Source: Delphinapterus leucas
Lineage: Eukaryota > Chordata > Mammalia > Artiodactyla > Monodontidae
Direction: 5' to 3'
Assembly: GCF_002288925.2 (NCBI RefSeq)
Contig: NW_022098069.1
Location: forward strand, 70,412,099 to 70,476,098
DNA length: 64,000 nt
Of this stretch, positions 1 through 13,194 are shown piece by piece. Every line of letters begins with the position of its first letter. Positions within the stretch are counted from its first letter, which is position 1. The position numbers and the translations under genes are program-made. The notes beneath the pieces were generated by a model that was given only the letters and a program-made list of their open reading frames with translations, ran no database searches and was not told the DNA's origin.

Positions 1-1296
1 TGTATCCAAAAATCTAAAAATATCTTACTGAAATAAAAATGATAGTGGAATAAATATCTGTTGAAGTTATTTTCTGTATCTTTTTCCTATAATTTATGCT
101 TTAAAATATAACTTAACATTTTGAAAATAAAAATGAATTCTGGATTTTTATTGTTGTTCTGTATATAAGACTAGATTCTAATGACATTCAGATAACTATG
201 TCTTAGTGCCAACTACTATATGTCATTTAAACAAAAATATGCTAGAATATGAATTGATGAAGTAGCTACATGGTATCATTATGAAAAAGATTTTGAATAT
301 GCATTGAGTTATGGTAGATAGTCCCATTAAAAGTATATCCAAAAAGTATTGATTAATCTTTCTATGTTGAACAGAAGCGAATGTTTTACTGAAAACTATA
401 ATGATAAGCCCTTTGCTTTATCTCATTCAACAGAACTTAGATGAGTTTGTAGTTGAAATGCTCACTAAAATTGGAAATGATGCATATAATAATGGCTAAC
501 ATTGTATTGTTCCCTGTATATCAGGTGCTATACTTTATTTCAATTGATCTCTGCAAAAATCTTACTAGATTTCTTATTATGTTGTACTAAATGTGAAAAA
601 ACTGAATCTCAGCTAGGTTAGCTGGGTTATCCAACATCATACAACCAGTAAGTGGCAAGGCTGAAACATGTTTGATTAGAGCCCACAGCCCATGGTGGTA
701 ACCACTACTCCAGAATGCTTCTTATGGAAGCTAGTAGCTCTCCCTGAAAGCAGAGACCAAGAGAGAAAGTCGAAGCAAGTTTCAAAGTCTGCTCCACAGT
801 ATGTAAAGCATATTAAGTTAGGAAGCTCGCATTTAACCCTGGCTCCATCAGTAACAAAGTATGATCTTAGTTCCCCGAGGTTTCCAGTCTAATAAGATGA
901 GATGACAGCATTAAATAAGTTCAATGAAGTATTCTCTAATATTCCCTGGCTCAATAGTTCTATGATTTATTATTTTTAAAAAGTTATTTGCAATACTGAC
1001 TTATACTGGCAAAAAGAAATTTGGATGTTTACATAATCACAAGTTTAATGTAAGTCAATAGTGTAATCTTGTTGCTCAAAATTAATAAATCTTTAAAGTT
1101 AGTATTTGGAGTGTGTCCACAAAACAGAAGTGATAGCCCTACTGAACTATGCATGAGTCAGACAGCATCTTCAGTGTCCAATAAATTCTGGACCCAGGCA
1201 AATAGGTGAACTAACTACAAATATGTTGGGTTGGAATTTCATGGACCAAGTCAGGGTGTAAGATTTGGGTGGGACTGGCCCAGAACTACGAAGATG
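1..1296. other. Intergenic, nothing recognised
   Basis: AT-rich DNA with no open frame, splice-site or domain support. The 66-codon frame at 692-892 has no protein-like features. Confidence 0.6.
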
Positions 1297-1799
1297 TGAT
1301 GGTATAATTAATTTTAATAATTTTCTATGTCACCTTAATTGGGCCATGGGGTGCCCAGATATTTGCCTAAATATTATTTCTACGTGTGTCTGTGAGGGTG
1401 CTTCCAGGTGAGATGGGCATTTGAATCAGTAGATTGAGTAAAGCAAATGACCTTCCCCAGTGTAGGTGGGCATCACCCAATCCGTTGAGGGCCTAAATAG
1501 AATAAAAAGCAGAGGAAGGGAGAATTTGCCTCTCTGCCTTCCTGCTTAAGCTGGGACATCAGTCTTGGTCTTCTCCTGTTTTAGGATTGAGATTTACGCC
1601 ATCGGCTCCCCTGGTTCTCAGGCCTTCAGACTTGGACTGGAACTATACCACTGGCTTTCCTGGATCTCCAGCTTGCAGACAGCAATTCGTGGGACTTTTC
1701 AGCCTCCAAAACTGAGTGAGCTAACTCCTCATAGTAAATCTCTTTAGATAAGATATTGCCTATTTGTTTTGTTTCTCTGCAGAAACTTGACTAATACAG
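1297..1799 (-). mobile_element. ERVL/MaLR-type solo LTR, ancient
   Basis: Read on the minus strand, this begins with the familiar TGTATTAGTCA-type end and finishes with the 'atctgggcaccccatggccc' block and an AT-rich end. Between them is the 'gagccaattcctcatagtaaat'-like stretch typical of MaLR/ERVL LTRs. It is an old, diverged LTR, and I saw no internal retroviral region beside it. The family is recognised from memory and the exact subfamily is not assigned. Confidence 0.6.
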
Positions 1800-1962
1800 A
1801 ACGTGCCAGTTAAAGTGGAAATATAGTTCAAATTGGGTATCCACAAAAGGTTTAATCCAAGAGGACCAAAGCTTTACAAACCCAGAATCAGCCTTCTCTG
1901 TCTCCCACCAGAGTCCCACCTATAGCAGGAAAGTGCACAATTGCAAGACACAATAATTTAAA

Positions 1963-2029
1963 AGAAAAAGGAAGGAAGGGAGGGAGGGAGGGAGGAAAGG
2001 AGAGAAAAGAAAAGAAAAAAAGGAAAAGG
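1963..2029. repeat. Purine-rich simple repeat
   Basis: Imperfect GGAA/GGGA/GAAAA run on the plus strand, a homopurine tract of about 65 bases. Confidence 0.9.
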
Positions 2030-3018
2030 TAGTAGGTTTGGCAGATAGCTGGCACAAACAGCAGGCTTTAGCTATGAAAGAATATTTGCAGAGAGCACCT
2101 TGCCTGCGGAGAAATGCTAGGTGAAGACAGATGCTCTGAGAGAAAGGAAGCCTTTTCATTCATGTCAATGCAGATTATTCCAAATCTTTCCATGACATAC
2201 AGGTTATAGATATGTTTTGCTAATAGCAAACTTAACTGCCAGTAAAAGATAATATTCTCCATGTACAAAAGATAGCTAAAGACACAAGTTGCACACTCTT
2301 CTTTAAAAATATTTCGGCGACTCCATTGGATAGGAGGCTTTCAAGACTTCTGTTTCTCCTTTTTGAAAGAAAAATATTGACAGTACTCATGCTACCTTGT
2401 GTGGTCTGACACAGGGAGCAACCTGGCATTTGTTAGCCTTTGCACTGGGCAAGTGGGTAGCGTCATTCATCGTGGTTACCCTAAGGCTGAGCCCAGATGG
2501 TGTTCCCTGGGAAAAGCTTGGCAAGAGCTTCACAGACAGCAGGTCCGTTGCCTCTCCCTGAGTCAGAAACAAACCTTGAAAGGTCCTCCACTGACGGGAT
2601 CTTCTCTAGCTCTCCAATCACATCACTCCTTTGACTCTGTCTCTGTCTCTATCTCTGTCCTTCTCTCATCACTTCTCTTTTCCAGCAAACAAATCTGCTT
2701 ACGTTTCCACACGTTCAGTCTTCTCCCCAAGACTCCTATTTGGAAATCCCTCTCTCAGCCCATATCGTCCTCCCTCTTATAGGTTCATTCAATATGTATT
2801 TTCTCTAGAAGAGTTTGCTGTCTGATTCCACAAGACCCGGATCACTCATAATGTATGCACTGCTGCACCACACACAGACAGTCTGGATGATGTTGTCAGT
2901 TAGATACACTGTATTGTTCTTGTTCTCTCTGTTATTTTCTTAGGCATAATCTCTAAAAGAGAAGGAGTAACTCTTATGCTTTCTTTTTTATCTCTTCTCT
3001 TTATTTTCTTATGATCCC

Positions 3019-3060
3019 AAACACACCCCCCCACACCCCCCCCCCACACACACACATACT
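3019..3060. repeat. C-rich / CA simple repeat
   Basis: Alternation of CA dinucleotides with runs of seven to ten C. Confidence 0.9.
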
Positions 3061-3576
3061 CACAGACACACCCATTTTGTCTAGTTTAGTATAGTATATT
3101 TTATTTATAAGTATACAGGATTATCGCTATTTCCCCCATTCTTTTCTGTAACTGAGATTGTGTTCATCTCAATATAGAATCACTCTCCACTATCAGGAGG
3201 ACATTGAAGGAATATGTCATTTGATATGGCTCAAAAAAAAAGAGAATCTCATATTGGAAAAAATAAGGACTACTACTTTGTTTAATTCTCAGGAAACTGG
3301 ATATGTTCTATATAATAGTAGCAAGATCATACACCTCATGTGGTCACTGGAGGAAGTATTTTACCTTCTCCCTGAAATTCCTAATGAGAATTCTTCCCAC
3401 TTGGTTGTATGATCTCAGTCTCCATTAGTGGCTTAGAGACTGCAGCTATTACATGCACACAACATGATTAATATCACATAAAATGGGTAAAGCAATTAAG
3501 TTTTCTCTAAATTCACTGTCTAAAATGAAAAAAAAATGGATTGTTTAAGGAACATTTCTAAGTCATGGGCATTTTT

Positions 3577-3877
3577 TTTTTTTTTTTAAGATGTTGGAGG
3601 TAGGAGTTTATTAGTTTATTTATTTATTTTTGCTGTGTTGGGTCTTCGTTTCTGTGCGAGGGCTTTCTCTAGTTGTGGCAAGCGGGGGCCGCTCTTCATC
3701 GCAGTGCACGGGCCTCTCACTATCGCGGCCTCTCTTGTTGCGGAGCGCAGGCTCAGTAGTTGTGGCTCACGGGCCTAGTTGTTCTGCGGCATGGGGGATC
3801 CTCCCAGACAAGGGCCCGAACCCGTGTCCCCTGCATTAGCAGGCAGATTCTCAGCCACTGCGCCACCAGGGAAGCCC
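3577..3877 (-). mobile_element. tRNA-derived SINE (CHR-type) with target-site duplication
   Basis: An antisense copy. The poly(T) tail is at the left and the tRNA-like head (reading 'ggcttccctggtggcgcagtgg' with changes on the minus strand) is at the right. The 13-bp direct repeat CATGGGCATTTTT at 3564-3576 and 3878-3890 is the target-site duplication, so the boundaries are well fixed. It is a longer variant with the 'ttggctgtgttgggtcttcg' body. Confidence 0.92.
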
Positions 3878-3890
3878 CATGGGCATTTTT

Positions 3891-4740
3891 GAATGCGTAA
3901 CTTCTTCAACAGCTGTCAGGAATATTTTATCACTTTGCTTTTCCAGGTGATAAAATGGTGTCTAAAACAAGTTACAAAGATGTCCCACACTCATGCAGAT
4001 GGCAGGAAAAGGAACGGAGATTCAAACCTGTTCCTTTTACTCCAAGCTCAAATTTCTCCATAATAATCACAGCAGCCTCAAGAGAAAGCAGAGTTATATT
4101 TTTGACACAACTTAGACAAACAGTATGCTTTAGACTTTGTTGCTTAAACAAGGATGTGGTAAGATGATTAGATAAGAGTCATATACAGGTAGGCTGATAT
4201 TAAAAAAAACAAATTCAGAAATGTAGAGGAAGTCAAATGCAGAAAAACAAAAATTTTTTAAAGTTGTAGGTCAGAAAGACCCAAACTCGGGAAAGAAGTT
4301 AAAATGTTTTTTCACATTAGTCTGAAAGGTGATGCCATCTATTCCTCACTACGAAATAAGAAGGATGAGAGGATTAAAAGCAAAGGTGCTTCTTTCCTAC
4401 CATAGTCTGCTTCAGTTTGCTGCCTTTGAAGATTGTTGATGAAGTGCTCCCTGATCAATTTACATTCTTTGTTTGTCCTAAGAGATGGCAGAAATGACTC
4501 CCAGAGTAATCCCAGAATTCTCGCTTTCTCCAGAGCCTTCAGGAACTAAGCCTCCTCGTATCATTCACTAGGACATTAGTGAATATACTGATATTCACTG
4601 GGAACTGAAATACTTTTCAGACAGAATGACTGAGGGGGAGAAGATGCAATCCAGAAACTTTGTTGGTATGAAACATATGTTGGCAGGGTTGGGGTAGGAG
4701 GGAGCACAGAATTTTTTGGTGATCCTTAAAACTAACAATT
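3891..4740. other. Intergenic, nothing recognised
   Basis: Unique-looking AT-rich DNA. The 70-codon open frame at 3955-4167 shows no domain. Confidence 0.55.
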
Positions 4741-4749
4741 TTTTTTTGG

Positions 4750-5074
4750 CATATTATGCTTTATTATTTCAAGGAAGGTAAAAATGCAACTGAAACACAA
4801 AAAAAGATTTGTGCAGTGTATGGAGAAGGTGCTGTGAATGATTAAACATGTCAAAAGTGGTTTGTGAAGTTCCATGCTGGGGATTTCTCGCTCGACGATG
4901 CTCCAGGGTCGGGTAGACCAGTTGAAGTTGATAGCGATCAAATCAAGACATTAATTGAGAACAATCAACATTACACCACGCGAGAGATAGCCGACATACT
5001 CAAAATATCCAAATCAAGTGTTGAAAATCACTTGCACCAGCTTAGTTATGTTCATCGCTTTGATAAAACTAATA
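4750..5074 (+). pseudogene. Mariner-family transposase fossil, N-terminal HTH part
   Basis: An open reading from 4768 encodes a mariner-like DNA-binding N-terminus. It has an ICAVYGEGAV segment, then after an in-frame TAA at 4843-4845 continues with the KW-F-K-F linker, GDFSLDD, SGRPVEVDSD and a second helix-turn-helix (TTREIADILKISKSSVENHL). Homology stops soon after RFD at about 5071. The catalytic DD34D domain is absent, so this is a dead 3'-truncated copy. Mariner transposons move by cut-and-paste at TA targets. No terminal inverted repeats were identified. The subfamily is not assigned. Confidence 0.78.
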
Positions 5075-6559
5075 ATTTTAAACATCAAAAGTAGTAGAAG
5101 TTTTATGGGCACAATCATCCTTTTCTCTATTTTTCTGAAGAAATCCTGGCTCCAAACTTGGATGCCACATTCAGCAAAATGTACTTAAATTGACCCAACT
5201 CCCTCTGGAAATAGATTACCAACTGTTGTTACCAGCGCAGAGCCGCTGAGGAGAGAGGAGTCTGGGAGAAGAACCTCTTCCCACTGTCCTTCTCCCTGAG
5301 AGGCGTTATAGTTAATAGGAAATCCTTAACACCCTTACATGTCCACTGATTAGTGTTCCAACAACGATTTCACAACTTTTGTAGGTTGAGCCTGGGGAGC
5401 TGCCAGGCTGGCCCATCCCTTAGTCACTCTGGACGCATGGGTGTGCACACATGCCCTTCTTTGTGGAAGGAGACTAGGGTAAACACAAGTAAGCACTTAA
5501 GTATCTTAAGAACAGATTAATATGACGTGGTTTTGAAGTCTTCTCATTCACCACTCTTCAGTCTTCCCAGTTTCCCGAGGTACATGTGATCCCACTTCGG
5601 ATCTTACCATCACCTCTAATTGCTCCACTCCCCAAATCCCTCACTCAAACAAGTCCACTCAGACCACACCTTCCCTCCTTCCACTTGCTGGTCCAGCCAT
5701 ATTCACCATGAGCACTGCATGCGAATTGAGTGCTCCAGCTTTTTGATTCCTTTACTCTTTCCCAATCCATGTGCCTAGGGCCTTATTCTATTTGGATTCC
5801 ATGATCCATCATTTCAACAATACTCTTGGCAGTATCCTAAGGTCCTTTAATGTAATTAGGTATGTCTGTTTTTTATTTATAGCCTCTGGGTTTCTAGTCT
5901 TGCTTAAGAAGCTCAGCCTCATCTCTAAATTGTACCTGTAGTCTCCTAGATTTTCTCACAAAACTTTAATTTTACATTTACCACTTTACTACCTCTGAAA
6001 CTTATCTTCAGTTATTGTAATATAAAGGCTAATATTCTATCCAGATGGAAGTTTACTTTTGCAAGCATTCAATGTAAAATAATGACTGTATACTTTATAT
6101 ATAACTTATAATGTGTATGTTTTATACATTATAAAATACTTTCCCAATGAATTTAACTGCCACGTGTGTCATACATTAGATTATCGTATGTCTTTGGATC
6201 TATTTCTGGATTTCTAGTCTATTCTACTAAGCCATTTGTCTAATACCAGGCGAACACCATATTGATCTGTTTAGAGTGGCTTTCTTGTATGTTCTAAGTC
6301 TGGGAAGGCATGTCTTTCTATGTTACTGTTTTCTAAAATGTTCTAGGCTAATCTTTGGTATCTGTTCTGCATATAAATTTTAAGATTATTTTATACAATT
6401 TTACCTGCACATACACAAAACACATGTTATCAGAATTCTAATTAATATTTTCTTAAATATATGGCTTCATTTTGAGAAAGTTACATTTTCGAATTTTAAA
6501 TCATTCTCTCTAGAGCATAAGTCTTCCCATTATGCCTACTCAAAGACACAGCTTCATTT
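5075..6559. other. Intergenic, nothing firmly recognised
   Basis: No gene supported. The sequence is AT-rich and may contain diverged old LINE material near 5.6-6.4 kb that I could not classify. Confidence 0.5.
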
Positions 6560-7710
6560 CATCTCCCTGTTCTCTCCTGAATCATCATTTTTTTCCCCTC
6601 TTTGGGAAATTATTCCCATCCTTATAGAAATGCTTTAATTACCTTAAAAAATTAACCCATATGATTGTGGTTTCCCCTTAGTTACCAATCCATTTCTCTG
6701 TTCTTATGTATAATAAAGCCCCTTCATGAGTTTTCTTTTTCCTCTCTGTAATTTCTTTCCTCTCCTCCTTCTAACCTCATTCCATTTGGGCTTTATTCTC
6801 ATGCCATTCCACGGACACAGTTCTTTTCTGGCTCACCACTAACCTGCAAGTATCTAAATCCGGTGACCAATTCTTCATTCACATCTTATTTGCCTTATCA
6901 TTAATATTTGACATGACTGATCACACTTTATACTTTATTCATTGGCTTTCACAACAACATATTCAGGTGAATTTTCTCCTTTACTGCTTCCTATTTCGCT
7001 CTCTCACCTCTGAGAGCAACATGGCTCATTCTTTGAGTCTCTTCTTTTGTCTAAATACTCCCACTTCCTTGGTGATCTCAATGTTTGAGATGGTAACTTT
7101 AAATGCCATCTACATTATGAAGATTCTCAAATTTATATACCTCTGGCATGTACCCACCCCAGATTTGTATATCTAATTACCTCATGACCTCTCTACCTAA
7201 ATATCTCATATCCAGCAAACTTACCAAATTCTCCTATTAACACAAATCTGGTCATGAAATCTCATGGCAATCAAACCTTCCATTTCTTGAATCCTACTTA
7301 CTTTACCAGGCTTAGTAGCCCTTTGTAATTTCAGGCACAGCTGTCACTCACCCTACCCCAAACACTTTCTGCATGTATTCTTATGCCTCCAGGCTTGTCT
7401 TAATCTAGTCTCTCTTCCGAAAATGACACATCCTCATTTCATCTGTTGAATCCCACCTCACCTCTCAACTCTATCTCTTGCAACCACATAATGCTTTTTT
7501 TCCATGTAGTCAATCTCTCCCTTCCTCAAATTTTAGTGTCATTTATTTTGTATTTCTTGTTTACCATATACTATCTTAGATATGGACACTCTGTTTTGTT
7601 GAAATGATCTATAAGCTCTTGTGGGGCAGGGAAAGGGGCTTTATCTTTCTGGGTTTTCAACATACCTACCTCAGGGTTTTGAAAGTAGCAATTGCTCAAT
7701 AAATTGAAAT
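6560..7710 (+). mobile_element. LINE-2/CR1-like fossil
   Basis: Pyrimidine-rich text of the L2 3' region: 'cctccaggcttgtcttaatc', 'tgttgaatcccacctcacct', then a closing 'caattgctcaataaattgaa'. It is strongly diverged, with many stops. The 87-codon frame inside is a shadow of the repeat. Boundaries are approximate. Confidence 0.4.
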
Positions 7711-9689
7711 TATAGTTTTCCATGGTTTCTATTGATAATGCAGATGTATTTGTCTCATTTATATAAACAATAAAGCAAAGTTATCTAGAACAATGTCAAT
7801 TAATTACACATTTTAGTGACCTACCAAGAAGCTGTGTAAATCAGTTGTATTAGAAGTACAAAAGAAATCCCTGTATTGTAACATTATAGTAACTCACAGC
7901 ATACACCGTGTTTAAAATTCTGTCAGTCACCCATCTTCTCTCAGTTAATATCATCAATGGTACATCACAGTGTAGTAGGAACCATGAAAAAAGTAACAAG
8001 TTTATTGCCTGGTCTATTTTTAGTACAAATAGACATGTATTCAATGGTTTAATACAACATTTGGTCAGATAAATCACCGTATTATAATGATAATGAGTAT
8101 TATAGACAGCCTGAAAAATCACAAGTTCTCATGATGAAGCAGTATAATTTTGGAATATGCGTAAGTACCCATCTGCACAGATACTACTTAAATGGGACCC
8201 AGGGCAATTTCTGAGAGCATATATTCACTTTCTCATCTATTTTATCTGTCTGCTTTTCAGCTTCCTCTTTTTCTACAAACTTTATTAATTTTGCCCGCCT
8301 TATTCCTTCTCCCTTTCTAACCCTTGGCTTGAGCAGAACCCACATGATAGCTCCAATGCCCCTGTGTGGGGTCAGGGTCAGAGATGGTGGACACCCAACT
8401 TAGTATCCATTGTCTGGATCACCTTTTATTGTTCTTCTTGGAAACTACCTCAGAGTTATCAGTAAGTTGTCTCAGTTATTAAAGCTGAAGCTTAATAAAT
8501 CAAAAAGTTCCATAAATAGATTATTCCAGATTAATTGTGCTCTCATTAACTGCAGAAAAGAATTCTTGGCATTCTCTCTTTTTTTCGTAATGAAGATTAG
8601 ATTACTTTGTTGCCTTAGGAAGTAGATTGTATTAAATACAACATTTTTAAAAGAATTTTACATATTTAGGGCATATATAAAGCTGTTATATGGTAAAGAG
8701 AATAGTAGGTTGGAAAGTTGTTTTCTGAATAGGTACAGATGTGAAAATATGCTCTGGAAGTTTTTAGTGGAAGCTTTTAAAGTAAAACTTTGATATAAGC
8801 TTATTTTTTATGTGCTGCCTCTTTTTTTCAGCTTTTTGAGAAAAAAATAGTTAATTAAGGGTTCCAGTTAGACGAGTTAAAGTTAATCAGGATTGACTGT
8901 ACTGGAACTAAATTCTTGAAATGACACACATAAACTTGGTTAACTTGTTTCTTTTGAGGCCACGTATTGCATTAAGGTCAGTGGTTACATAACCCATCCA
9001 TGATAAATGGTAGTTTTCTTTTGCCAACATCATTTTAATTGCAAGTTCCAATTTCTTCAACATTTTGTTCTTTGCTGATATGAGGCCAACTTACACAGCA
9101 CCTTGGTTTGCTGTTCCAGGTAATGTGTTGGCTTTCTCTCTTGCCCATAATTTACTCCAAGAAAATATAGCCCTCAACCTACAGCTTATAATTAGTAGTT
9201 AAGTATATGAAATTTTCCATTACTTATGTTTCTATATTTTAAAATTTTTAATATAAAAATTTGGGTTAGCAATCCATTTCTTAAAAGTCTAATTTATTAT
9301 TTTAAATAATAACAGACTTTTTGTTGTTTTATCACAATGTAAACTCAAATCCTTTTACCAATAGTTATAGCTTTCCCTTTATGCCATATAGATAATTTCA
9401 GCTTTAGGGACAGAAATTCCAATCCTAGTATTATTTTACAGAAATGCAACTTACATTTTCCAATTTTTCTTTCTTTGTCTCTTTTTGCTAAATGTAGACA
9501 CATCCCTATTTATTTAAACAAACAGTGGTTAAGAAAACAGCCTTGAGTTTCTCTTTACTTGATTCTGCTGTGTATTTCTTTGGTGTAAAATATGCTTTAC
9601 TAAGGAAAAATAGTTTTCCCTTCTCTGCAAGTGAAATGAATCTCTCATCAAGCAATGACATAAAAATATAGAGTAATATAGAGTTTTTA
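7711..9689. other. Intergenic, nothing recognised
   Basis: AT-rich DNA without gene evidence or a repeat I can name. Confidence 0.5.
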
Positions 9690-10010
9690 GTTAGTATATG
9701 TGACGAGGTGACACAAGCCCACCATGGCTGAGGCCAATGAGACAGAAGGATGGCTCCCTGAAAAAGATCTATCATCTTATCCGATTATCTGCTTATCTTA
9801 TCATCTAATCTGCTACTGGATCAGGTAGATTACTGACTAGCACAGAAAAGGAAAACTCCCAAGGAGGGGTTGGTATATGGACAGAATAAGCAATCATCTG
9901 GCATGCTGGCTATAAATACAGATTCACACACCTCACCTCTAGAGTTTCTGGTTAGAAAGCTTGGAGTAAGGTGCAGTTAACACCACTTTAATAAATTTAT
10001 TTTTCCCCAC
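9690..10010 (+). mobile_element. Possible LTR-like element
   Basis: The stretch holds a TATA-like box (ctataaatac, near 9910) and an AATAAA (near 9991) about 80 bases apart, inside a compact non-AT-rich block. That layout resembles a retroviral-type LTR promoter with polyadenylation signal. I cannot name a family and saw no clear terminal repeat or target-site duplication. Confidence 0.22.
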
Positions 10011-12963
10011 TACATCTACCAGATATAATTCTGAAGCAGATGGTACATGGACCAGACCCTGAGAAAAAATACACTAGACATAATACTTCCGCGTTGAAAT
10101 TTTTTTTCTGCTGTTCTGGTCAAAATGGTCAACTAGTAGCAATTTCATATGATTCAAAATAATATTTTTCCTGCCATATTTATTATATTAAACCATAAAG
10201 TTGGGTTGCCCAGGGGTTGGAGAACTCAGTGTTGTGGTGAAATAATATTTTGAAGTATTAACCAACATGTATCCCCTATATTTATGCTACTTGGGACACT
10301 TTGGCATTAAGGCAGCTAACATGAAGCAGCTATCGACTTCTGGAGGAAATGTACTTATAGAATCAAAGGAAGGCCTGTTGAGGATCAAAAGCCTATATTT
10401 TATTTATGGGCAAAATCTAGCCAACAAGTAAACTCAAGGCACAAAGATACTAGATGACTCAAGGGAAATGTTACTGCTCTGTCCCCTTCTCTCTCCTCTT
10501 TCCCTACCCCAAGATGAAAAGTAACTCCAAAAGGTGGAGGGAAGAAAAGAATGAAAAGGAGATCTAAGAGTAGGTGGACATAGTGGGGTCCGAGGTGGAG
10601 ATATCCATGCTATGCTGAGCAAAGTCTTGAGGGACTTGTCTTGAGGGACAGGAAGACTCCAGATAGTTTGTAGAAAACAAGTGTAGAGGGAACCTTTGCC
10701 TCATTTTTCCCGGTAGAGATGAAGAAAGGGAAAAGTCCTGAGTCAGACTGGGTTCAAATAAATCCACGAAGCCTCATACAATTTCTTTGCACTAGGCATG
10801 GATGGTTTCCTTTTCCCTGGTAAACAGGAAGGGGTAAAGAGCTATATGAACCCTCATTGAATTTCTGTGGTCTCAGCATGACAAGAATAGCAGAGTGACT
10901 GTGTGCACCCAAGAGGGGCCCAAGCAGTGAGTCATCACATGACCCATGGAGCCTCTGGACAAGATTAAATGGTGTCACAGAAGCAATCTACATGGGCAAA
11001 CACACAAAGACCAGACTAAACAAGGCTGCTGCAGGAGATGCCGGGGTGGAGAGAGGGTAGCTACCTGGAACAGATGTCATCCTTAACTGCCTGGCACTAT
11101 GTTAACATCCTTGAAATAGTATAGATACAAGCCCAGAGGAGGGGACTGGGTAATTTTGCAGGTGGGTGGAGGGGTGGCTACCTAGTATAATCACAGTTCA
11201 TGTTAGGTATATCAGTTGGAGAAAAAAATTTTTTAATCTATTTCTTAAACATCTGAATTTTGTGGATAAAATGACAGCTTATTATGAGAATCCGAACTAC
11301 ACACAGTAGCAGTACATTTCAAACCAAAACAGCTGATTAAAGCCTTTAACGGTCCCTTTTAACCCTGGATTGGCAATGCTTTTAGTCCATAGCCATTCTA
11401 AGCCTCTCCATGCTTGCTACGTAGCCATGCTTGCTACGCCGTCCTTACAGTCCATCTTCCAGCCCAGGACTCTACTTATTATGTCTTAGCCACATTAGAG
11501 GCTCGCGAAATAGGTTCTCTCTGTGACTTTTGAGGAACACATCGCTTCTCTCACTACTTTAGTGATTGCCATCAAGTGCTGTCCCTCAAGAATCCAGTTT
11601 TTTACACCTTAATTCCTTCTCCTCTTTTAGTGTGTGTGTATATGTGTTTTTATTTTTCATATTTCTTCATCCTGCTTTATTTGATCTAAGCTCACTTTTA
11701 TTAAAGTTGTATAAACACAATTATAAGAGGTTCTGATTTTTAGAAACTAATGTACAAAAATTCAGTTTACATAAGTGTTATGGAGAAATTCTTTACACCT
11801 GTGATTTTTTTAATAGTCGGCCTCTTTCTAATACACTGAAAGAAACAATTCTTGCCATTCCACTGAAAGCACTGCTCTGCACAGCAGATCATTGCCTCTG
11901 TGCTAAGAAAAAGGAATCTTTCATATTTCTAAAGGAACTTTCTTTTCTCCCGAGGAGATACACGAAAGGGTTTTACTTGTGTTATTGTTGTTGTCATTGT
12001 TGTTTTAGTGTTTTTAGAGGAGTGTAAAGAGCAGGTATTGCCTCTACTGAATGTTTGAGGGAACTGGAATTCAATAAAGTCACAGAATAAAAATCAGAGA
12101 CATGAAGCCACCTCCTGGAAAGCTTGCTTGCTCTGTGTCACAACCAGTATTAAATTCCACCTCTCTATAAGAATTAGTCATTGACAAATTTTATGTAGCC
12201 TCAATTTTATGTAGCATTAAGTTAAGTACTCTAATAGGATGTACTAACTTCTCAATCTACAAAATGACAGCCACCTAGTTGATGTCTCACCATGCCTTGG
12301 TATAGAGATTCCATGTGAAATCTTGGCTATAACCTCACTTTTTCAAAACCCAGTATCTTTTGCAACCTAGATTTCCAGTAAGAGCTATGTTGCCTGGTTG
12401 TAATACATATAAAAATCAAAGAAAATATTCAAAATTTCAAGCAGATAATCATCTTTCTCACATAAAACTATTTTTTACATGTCTTCATAGATATATAATT
12501 GTCCTTGCCTGTACTGAAATATTTTTATCAGGTGTTGCCTAGTGGCAAATAAACACTTGCATGTCTAAATTAGAGAACAGAAATAACTGAACAAGCCTAG
12601 GAGGAAAGTGAAATTGCATTCTCAACATAATTAGCTCTTTAATTGTCAGGCCCAGCTTAGTCAATGTATCTAAAAACATAAGTAATTATGATTTATTTAA
12701 ACACTGTTTAAAGTGCATTATTCTTCTTCTAAAAGCTGAATTACAGAAGGAAAAATTCAATCTTAAAGTCAGCAGTGTTTACAAACATCTTATAATTTTT
12801 TAATGTTAATGCAGTCATTATAAAGTTAGCAGCAATTGCCCGAATGTAATGTTAAAAAGAAAACATCATACAATATAAAGAACTATAACTTACAAGAAAA
12901 AATCAACCAGTTTATATCAGATCATCTCCTAACAGAAACATTTCTTTTTAGATAAATCCAAAC
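10011..12963. other. Intergenic, nothing recognised
   Basis: No supported gene. Overlapping small minus-strand frames at 10434-10978 have no domain. A short local duplication (agccatgcttgctacg-type, near 11.40-11.44 kb) is the only structure noted. Confidence 0.5.
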
Positions 12964-13172
12964 TTTTTTTTTTTGCGGTGCGCGGGCCTCTCACTGTTGG
13001 TGGCCTCTCCCGTTGCGGAGCACAGGCTCCGGATGCGCAGGCTCAGCGGCCATGCATGGCTCACGGACCCGGCCGCTCCGCGGCATGTGGGATCTTCCTG
13101 GATCGGGGCACAAACCCGTGTCCCCTGCATCATCAGGCGGACGCTCAACCACCGCGCCACCAGGGAAGCCCC
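12964..13172 (-). mobile_element. tRNA-derived SINE (cetacean CHR-type)
   Basis: Antisense copy with T tail 12964-12974, GC-rich body (ggcctctcccgttgcggag, ctccgcggcatgtgggatc) and tRNA-like head ending in gaagcccc. A weak possible duplication (tccaaac / tctaaac) flanks it. Four overlapping open frames here are produced by the GC-rich SINE and are not genes. Confidence 0.93.
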
Positions 13173-13194
13173 AGTCTAAACATTTTTACACCAA

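Larger units (their letters stand above)
1800..3563. other. Intergenic, low-complexity tracts only
   Basis: No gene seen. Purine-rich (GGAA/GGGA) DNA lies near 1.96-2.03 kb, TCTG/TCTC-rich DNA near 2.63-2.68 kb and a C/CA tract near 3.03 kb. The open frames here, up to 127 codons at 2399-2782, are low-complexity or lack any domain. Confidence 0.6.

Noticed and set aside
2399..2782. 127-codon plus-strand open frame
   Set aside because: Its second half is a TCTG/TCTC low-complexity stretch. No domain and no homology recognised.
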